From Clostridiales bacterium (GTDB lineage Bacteria > Bacillota > Clostridia > Christensenellales > Aristaeellaceae), in contig SVGS01000008.1 in the NCBI GenBank assembly GCA_015056205.1, forward strand, positions 1 to 64,000: DNA of 64,000 nt, written 5' to 3'. Positions 60,001 to 64,000 of the stretch are shown here, one piece after another (positions within the stretch are counted from its first letter, which is position 1; each line of letters starts with the position of its first letter). The position numbers were made by a program, and so were the translations under genes. A model generated the notes under the pieces. That model searched no databases, was not told the origin of the DNA, and saw nothing but the letters and a program-made list of their open reading frames with translations.

Positions 60001-60445
60001 CGGGCTGCATACCCTCTGTTTCCGCATGAAGGAAAAGGTTCATCTGAAAGGCTTCCGCTTTGTCCGGATGCTGCGCGGTGATCAGTGGCTCGCGGCCGGA
60101 GAAGCGGACGAGGTATACGGGGATGAGTTCACCCGGAGCGGCTCCTCCGTCACGGGAATCGGAAACAACGTAACGCTGGTTTTCCGGGATATGGATTTCG
60201 GAGCCTGCCAGAACCGCCTGCTGACGATTGCCGGGCAGACCCCCCTGGAAAAGACCACCATCTCCGTCCGTCTGACGGATGCCCAGGGGGAAACCCGGTC
60301 CGAGCTTGCGGAATTCCGGGGCTCAGGAAGAGGAAAACAATCCTTCGCCATGAACGTTCCTTCCGGAATCTGCCGGGTATCCTTTGTATTTCTGCCCGGT
60401 AGCCGGTTTGATTTCGACGGATTCCGTTTCGAACCGCGCGATTGA
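57083..60445 (+). CDS. GH2 beta-galactosidase-like enzyme with C-terminal CBM-like modules
   Basis: A 1120-residue glycoside hydrolase family 2 enzyme. The sugar-binding and immunoglobulin-like domains come first (to about 260), then the barrel. The acid/base is Glu364 (MWSIGNEIYD) and the nucleophile Glu443 (VIYGSETASV). A DUF4982-like and invasin-like region follows (to about 870), then two extra beta-sandwich modules (about 870-1000 and 1000-1120, DRYEIELFDGDPRRG, LKGFRFVRM and FDFDGFRF) that look like CBM6-type domains. No signal peptide is visible, so the enzyme is probably intracellular despite its binding modules. Specificity (galactoside, mannoside, glucuronide) is not determined. It follows gpsA by 19 bases. 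Confidence 0.9.
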   Translation: MHQLLNDGWEFVKLPSGSTAEDAARAGWRAVDLPHDWLIWQQDLYETADAWYRRVLPAEPKPGECWQLAFDGVYMDCDVLVNGAPAVSHTYGYTAFRAPLNDLLHPGDNLIQVHIRHQSPNSRWYSGSGIYRDVYLEILPERHIVPDSWIVEDRDQDGVRKVTLQAETAGADGTLLEAFLFSPDGAQAAGSALSRDHRVSVTLSVPDAKKWEPDHPFLYSLRWRYGEDQGEKALGFRDLRFDPDHGFFINGKHLKLHGVCLHHDLGALGAAFHEKAARRQLELMRRMGVNALRTSHNPPAEKLLDLCDRMGILVIDEFLDMWERSKTTYDYARFFDRDEAADVAAWVRRDRCHASVIMWSIGNEIYDMHADLRGTEVTRMLTEQVRAQDPVRHAEVTFGCNYMPWEGGQRCADVVKIPGYNYGEKYYEEHHRLHPDWVIYGSETASVLSSRGIYHFPIHCSIMSEADLQCSALGNSNTSWGASDLRKIIVQDEQTPFSMGQFIWSGIDYIGEPTPYHTRSCYFGQADTACFPKDSFYLFQSLWTGDPMIHIGVTWDWNPGQRIDVPVMTNCAEAELFLNGKSLGRRAVRPDSTDDCRPLWQLAFEPGELVARGYDSQGRLLAEDRQATPGNASRLVLRSENTCLRSDGWDLAFVEISAEDEAGRPVHNARDQVRVTVEGGGRLIGLDNGDSTDQDPYKTDTRRLFGGKLLAVIASSGRKCDTVLRVESLSCAGASLTIPCEPADLLPGCSCRDQVPSDSRPLTGRALRKLLLVPLEDRTLTPDHRSCRIRYEALPASSSPDRITWQVTTPLGILSPYASAAAEDGIVTVRAEGDGDYYLRALCGNVEDHPEIISQIEITARGLGSPALDPYEPVSAGLYDLQEGEIGTGNEKGIAFARDGVSMAGFSRVDFGPTGSDELVLPVFALNGDRYEIELFDGDPRRGGRLIDTLIYQKPCIWNTYQEETYHLPEILRGLHTLCFRMKEKVHLKGFRFVRMLRGDQWLAAGEADEVYGDEFTRSGSSVTGIGNNVTLVFRDMDFGACQNRLLTIAGQTPLEKTTISVRLTDAQGETRSELAEFRGSGRGKQSFAMNVPSGICRVSFVFLPGSRFDFDGFRFEPRD

Positions 60446-60464
60446 CACAGGGAGGGCAGCGCCT

Positions 60465-61337
60465 ATGCTGGTGGAAGCATTCGCAAAAATCAACTGGACT
60501 CTGAATATCACCGGCCTGCGTGCGGACGGATATCATCTGCTGGACATGCTGATGCAGCCTGTATCCCTGGCGGACCGGATTACGCTGCTTCCCGCAGAGG
60601 AACTGAGCCTGACGGTCACCGGAGGCGGAAACATTCCGGCCGACGACCGGAATCTGGCGCTGCGCGCCGCAAAACTTCTGCGGAAAGAAACCGGTGTTTC
60701 CGCGGGCGCCGCTATCCATCTGGAAAAGCATATTCCCTCCCAGGCCGGCATGGGCGGAGGAAGCTCCGATGCCGCCGCCGTACTGACAGCTCTGAACCGG
60801 CTCTGGTCAGCCGGTCTTTCCGGAGAAGAGCTTGAAGCATTGGGCGTTCGGCTGGGAGCGGACGTCCCCTTTCTGATTCGCGGAGGGCTGGCCCGTACCC
60901 GGGGAATCGGGGAGCAGCTGGAATCCATTCCCTCCTGCCGCACTTATTCTCTTCTCGTTCTGCAGCCGGAAGGCGGACTCAGCACCGCGGAAATCTTCAG
61001 AGCGTGGCACGACATGCCCGCTGAGCGCTCCGCCGATCCGGAAGCAGCGCTTTCCGCCATTCTTTCCGGTTCGGTGGCCGGCCGTTCCTCCGCCTTTGCC
61101 AATATGCTGGAGCCGGTCTCCCGGCGCTTCTGTCCGGAAATCGGGACGCTGATCCGGGCTCTTTATGACAACGGAGCGGATCTGGCCCAGATGACCGGCA
61201 GCGGCAGCGCTGTCTTCGGCGTGTTTTCCGATACCGGCGCCCGGAACAGAGCGGCCGCGCTGCTGGCCTCACGCTGTCCGAAATGCTGGTGCTGTGAAAC
61301 GCAGGAGGAAAGCATCCGCTTTCAGGAGGACGCATGA
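60465..61337 (+). CDS. ispE: 4-diphosphocytidyl-2-C-methyl-D-erythritol kinase
   Basis: A GHMP kinase of the MEP isoprenoid pathway, phosphorylating the 2-hydroxyl of CDP-ME. 290 residues. Motifs: AFAKINWTLNITGLRADGYH (substrate lysine), PSQAGMGGGSSDAAAV (ATP phosphate loop) and MTGSGSAVFGVF near the C terminus. The ATG at 60465 is chosen because GGGAGG lies eight bases upstream; longer in-frame options overlap the GH2 gene. It overlaps the next gene by four bases. Confidence 0.95.
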   Translation: MLVEAFAKINWTLNITGLRADGYHLLDMLMQPVSLADRITLLPAEELSLTVTGGGNIPADDRNLALRAAKLLRKETGVSAGAAIHLEKHIPSQAGMGGGSSDAAAVLTALNRLWSAGLSGEELEALGVRLGADVPFLIRGGLARTRGIGEQLESIPSCRTYSLLVLQPEGGLSTAEIFRAWHDMPAERSADPEAALSAILSGSVAGRSSAFANMLEPVSRRFCPEIGTLIRALYDNGADLAQMTGSGSAVFGVFSDTGARNRAAALLASRCPKCWCCETQEESIRFQEDA

Positions 61338-62065
61338 AGAAGACATTAGGCTGCCTGCGCAAAGCGGATCAGGATTTCGGGCTGATTGAACCGGGAGACC
61401 GGATTGCGGTCGGGATCTCCGGCGGCAAGGATTCCCTGCTGCTCCTTCACGCGCTTTCCCTTTACCGGCAGTTCTCCCACAAGCAGTTTTCCCTGCTGGC
61501 CGTAACGGTCAAAATGGGTCTGGAGCCCTTCGACCTGAGCGGAATCCGCTCCCTGTGCGGGGAGCTGGAGGTGCCGTATCTTGAGGTGGAAACGCAGATC
61601 GGAGAAATCATCTTCGACTACCGGAAGGAAAAGAATCCCTGCGCCCTGTGCTCGAAAATGCGCCGGGCTGTGCTGGCCAATACCTGCAGGGAGAACGGCT
61701 GCGGCAAGCTCGCCCTCGGCCACCATCGGGAGGACGCAATTGAAACGCTGCTGCTGAGCCTGTTCTATGAAGGGCGTTTCCATACCTTCCATCCGAAAAC
61801 CCTGATGAGCCGTTCCGGAATCACCGTCATCCGTCCGCTGGTCTATCTGCCGGAAAAACATGTCATCCATATGATGCGCTCCCTGAATCTGCCCGTGGTA
61901 ACCTCTCCCTGCCCCGTGGATCACCAGACCCGGCGGGAGGATATGCACCGGCTGCTTTCGGATCTGAAAAAGCGGTTTCCGGATGCGCCGGATCGTTTTC
62001 TGCATGCGCTTCAGCATGAGCCCTATGATCTTTGGCAGAAGGATCTTCCTTCTGATGAAAGCTGA
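61334..62065 (+). CDS. TtcA-like tRNA 2-thiocytidine synthetase
   Basis: A PP-loop ATPase of 243 residues that thiolates tRNA (TtcA/TtuA family). The PP-loop is GISGGKDSLLLLHAL; iron-sulfur/thiol residues appear as CALCSKMRRAVL (CxxC) and later PCPVD; LALGHHREDAIETLLLSLFY is the family signature. It lies in a four-base overlap with ispE. The substrate may be tRNA cytidine-32 or another position, since members differ. Confidence 0.88.
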   Translation: MKKTLGCLRKADQDFGLIEPGDRIAVGISGGKDSLLLLHALSLYRQFSHKQFSLLAVTVKMGLEPFDLSGIRSLCGELEVPYLEVETQIGEIIFDYRKEKNPCALCSKMRRAVLANTCRENGCGKLALGHHREDAIETLLLSLFYEGRFHTFHPKTLMSRSGITVIRPLVYLPEKHVIHMMRSLNLPVVTSPCPVDHQTRREDMHRLLSDLKKRFPDAPDRFLHALQHEPYDLWQKDLPSDES

Positions 62066-62163
62066 GCGGCCGTGCGGCGCAAATCCCGTCCCTGGGCGGT
62101 CTGCATGCGCCGTATACCGTAACCGGCTGACGGCCGTCCGGCCTGAATGTACGAACTTTTTTC

Positions 62164-62192
62164 TTTTCATTCCGTGCTTCCTGTGGTATACT
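62164..62192 (+). promoter_or_regulatory. promoter of the xpaC-telA operon
   Basis: TTTTCA (62164-62169), 17-base spacer, TATACT (62187-62192), about 85 bases before the gene. The -35 is weak. The 62066-62160 stretch is GC-rich with CGGCC-type repeats but no clear terminator. Confidence 0.45.
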
Positions 62193-62275
62193 GTTTTGGT
62201 TAGAAGCGCTTTATCGTTTCGTATAAGCCGGAAATTCGTTTCAACGATTGTTTTCTTTCGAGGAGTTTGAGGGCC

Positions 62276-63169
62276 GTGAGCAAAAACAGAAACAACAACA
62301 GCAATAAAAAGTCCGGTTCCGCCGGGTTTATCATCACCCTCCTGTTGCTCTCCGCGTTGAGCGGTTTTTCCTTCACCGGGATTCTGGCCGGTGTTTTCGT
62401 GGGGCTGGGAATCGGCAAGCTCACCAGCATTATGGGCAGCGGCCTGGACACAACCACGCACAACAAGCGGGACGAGGAGCGCCGCCGGCAGGAAGAAGCG
62501 ACCCGCAAGGCTGAAGAGGAACGGCTGGCAAAAGTCCGCGCGATCGAAGAAGAAAAAAAGCGCCGGGAGCAGGCTTCCAAAATTCCGCTGACCGGGGACG
62601 CGGCGGCCGACGCGGTCATCACCAAGGGGCAGGAAATGCTGGCCACCATCCGGAAGGACAATGCCGCCATCACGGATGAGACGCTGTCTGACCAGATGGA
62701 TACCCTGTGCCTGAAATGCGAGCAGATTTTCCGGACGGTCTCGGAGACGCCGGCCAAAGCCCCTCAGGTTCGTAAGTTTATGAATTATTACCTGCCTACC
62801 ACCCTGAAGATGCTGGCCAATTACCGGACCATGCAGGAGCGCGGGGTATCCTGGCAGGATATGCAGGAAGCCAGAAACACCACCATCCGCGGGATGAATA
62901 TGATTCTGACCGCCTGCCAGAAGCAGATCGATAACCTGCATAAGGAAAACATGCTCGATATTTCCACGGATATCGATGTCCTCGAGCAGATGCTCAAGAG
63001 AGACGGCTATACGGAGAACGAAATCACCGGCAACAAGGGGCTGACCACAGCCCGGACAGCGGCGGAGGCGCAGCGGCGCACTTCCTCGACCCCTGTCATG
63101 CAGTTCCCGGATGAAGACGGGCAGCAGAATCAGTCTTCGTCTCCGCGGTACAATCATTACGGTTCCTGA
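62276..63169 (+). CDS. XpaC-family membrane protein
   Basis: A 297-residue protein of the XpaC family (5-bromo-4-chloroindolyl phosphate hydrolysis protein). A basic, Asn/Ser-rich start precedes a hydrophobic hairpin of two helices (about 18-55); then comes a highly charged coiled-coil (RDEERRRQEEATRKAEEERL) and a globular helical domain (AADAVITKGQEMLATIRKDN to NMLDISTDIDVLEQMLKRDG). In Firmicutes it is paired with TelA, as here. GTG at 62276 fits AGGAG ten bases upstream; TTG at 62267 is too close to it. Confidence 0.8.
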   Translation: MSKNRNNNSNKKSGSAGFIITLLLLSALSGFSFTGILAGVFVGLGIGKLTSIMGSGLDTTTHNKRDEERRRQEEATRKAEEERLAKVRAIEEEKKRREQASKIPLTGDAAADAVITKGQEMLATIRKDNAAITDETLSDQMDTLCLKCEQIFRTVSETPAKAPQVRKFMNYYLPTTLKMLANYRTMQERGVSWQDMQEARNTTIRGMNMILTACQKQIDNLHKENMLDISTDIDVLEQMLKRDGYTENEITGNKGLTTARTAAEAQRRTSSTPVMQFPDEDGQQNQSSSPRYNHYGS

Positions 63170-63224
63170 GGGCTTTCCCGATCCGGGATTCCCTGATACG
63201 ATGCCATAAAGGAGGTTGCTTTCC

Positions 63225-64000
63225 ATGTCAGAATCCAGCATGATGCCCCAGCTTTCCCTTTCTCCCTCCGCTCCCGTACCGGAAACCGCGGCGGAACCGG
63301 TATCCAGCATCCAGCAGACGCCGGAAAAGCCCGCGGAAGAAACGGTTCCCGCCCCTGGCCTGGATGAAAGCCAGCTGACAGACGCGGAGAAAAAGGCGAT
63401 TGATGATTTCATTGCGAAGGTGGATGTGACCAATCCGGATCATGTGCTGCTTTTCGGCGCCGACGCGCAGAAAAAAATCTCCGATTTCTCCCAGACCGCG
63501 CTGGATGCGGTCAAAACGCAGGATACCGGGGAAGTCGGCAACATGCTGGTGAATCTCGTGGCGGAGCTGAAGGGCTTCGAGAAGGACACGGAGGAACCCA
63601 AAGGCCTGGCCAGGCTGTTCGCCAAGGCGGAGGATAAAGTGGAGCGGATGAAGGCCCGCTACAGCAAGGTTTCCGCCAATGTGGACAATATCGCCGGTTC
63701 GCTGGAAGGCTATCAGGCCCAGCTGCTGAAGGACGTGGCCATGTTTGACCGGCTGTATGATCAGAATAACGATTATTTTCATCAGCTGACCCTGTATATT
63801 ATCGCCGGTGAAAAGAAGCTTCGGGAAGTCCGGGAAACCGAGCTGAAGGAGCTGCAGGATAAAGCGGCTGCCAGCGGAGACGCCATGGATGCCCAGAAAG
63901 CCAACGATCTTGCCGCTCAGTGCGACCGGTTCGAGAAAAAGCTGTATGACCTGAAGCTGACCCGGCAGGTTGCTCTGCAGATGGCTCCTCAGATCCGTCT
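63225..64000 (+). CDS. TelA-family toxic anion resistance protein, partial
   Basis: The first 258 residues of a TelA-like protein (tellurite/toxic-anion resistance; also linked to cell-wall antibiotic and bacteriocin tolerance). A proline-rich disordered start leads into the helical core: DQNNDYFHQLTLYIIAGEKKL is the family signature, followed by QCDRFEKKLYDLKLTRQVAL. AAAGGAGG lies ten bases before ATG. The frame is open at base 64000 and continues to the right. It forms an operon with xpaC, 55 bases upstream. Confidence 0.9.
   Translation, partial: MSESSMMPQLSLSPSAPVPETAAEPVSSIQQTPEKPAEETVPAPGLDESQLTDAEKKAIDDFIAKVDVTNPDHVLLFGADAQKKISDFSQTALDAVKTQDTGEVGNMLVNLVAELKGFEKDTEEPKGLARLFAKAEDKVERMKARYSKVSANVDNIAGSLEGYQAQLLKDVAMFDRLYDQNNDYFHQLTLYIIAGEKKLREVRETELKELQDKAAASGDAMDAQKANDLAAQCDRFEKKLYDLKLTRQVALQMAPQIR

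Overview
The window looks like a chromosome segment of an anaerobic, carbohydrate-degrading Firmicute of the class Clostridia, probably a gut or rumen bacterium. This rests on the gene repertoire (NrdR, XpaC-TelA, DUF1934, YacP-type NYN domain, a CtsR-type operator, DUF5696/LplB-type sugar transporters), strong AGGAGG ribosome binding sites and sigma-A type promoters. Most of the window is visibly GC-rich. The first 3.2 kb is AT-rich and reads like an accessory island.

Layout. 1-3.2 kb: a CTGTG pentanucleotide array, a broken PIN-domain toxin cassette and an exopolysaccharide remnant (Alg14/PssD-like protein plus EpsG-type polymerase) lacking the usual PssE/Alg13 partner. 3.3-6.4 kb: three-gene glycerol-3-phosphate dehydrogenase operon. 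6.4-10.6 kb: YajC and a heterodimeric ABC exporter. 10.6-15.2 kb: leftward operon ending in cysS, a ComEA-like gene and dnaX. 15.4-20.5 kb: a MetY-type sulfhydrylase, a TetM-like translational GTPase fused to a YacP/Rae1-type NYN nuclease domain, and a secreted LRR protein. 20.7-24.4 kb: a two-part ABC importer whose binding protein is internally deleted. 24.7-27.7 kb: xylB-nrdR-GlsB-like genes and a HAD phosphatase.

28.0-41.5 kb is the most unusual region: a leftward run of nine genes from one strong promoter, preceded by a 26-codon leader ORF. It encodes a membrane-anchored 960-residue protein (CBM-like modules plus solute-binding domain), two ABC permease pairs (one permease with a PH/GRAM-like cytosolic extension), an NHL-TPR protein, a YIP1-like membrane protein, a DUF5696 protein and a second, ordinary binding protein. 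No ATPase gene is present. A GH5 cellulase is transcribed divergently from the same intergenic region, which suggests a glycan sensing and uptake system.

41.8-52.5 kb: GH5, HAD, an esterase-like hydrolase, a CDP-glycerol glycerophosphotransferase-like gene overlapping a convergent MFS gene, an MBL hydrolase, uracil-DNA glycosylase, a CtsR-controlled hsp20, a secreted protein and an MscS channel. 52.6-55.5 kb: glmM, a left-handed beta-helix protein and nagB in one operon. 55.6-64 kb: DUF1934, gpsA, a large GH2 enzyme, ispE, ttcA-like, and xpaC-telA, with telA running off the right edge. No rRNA, tRNA, CRISPR array or intact insertion sequence was seen.
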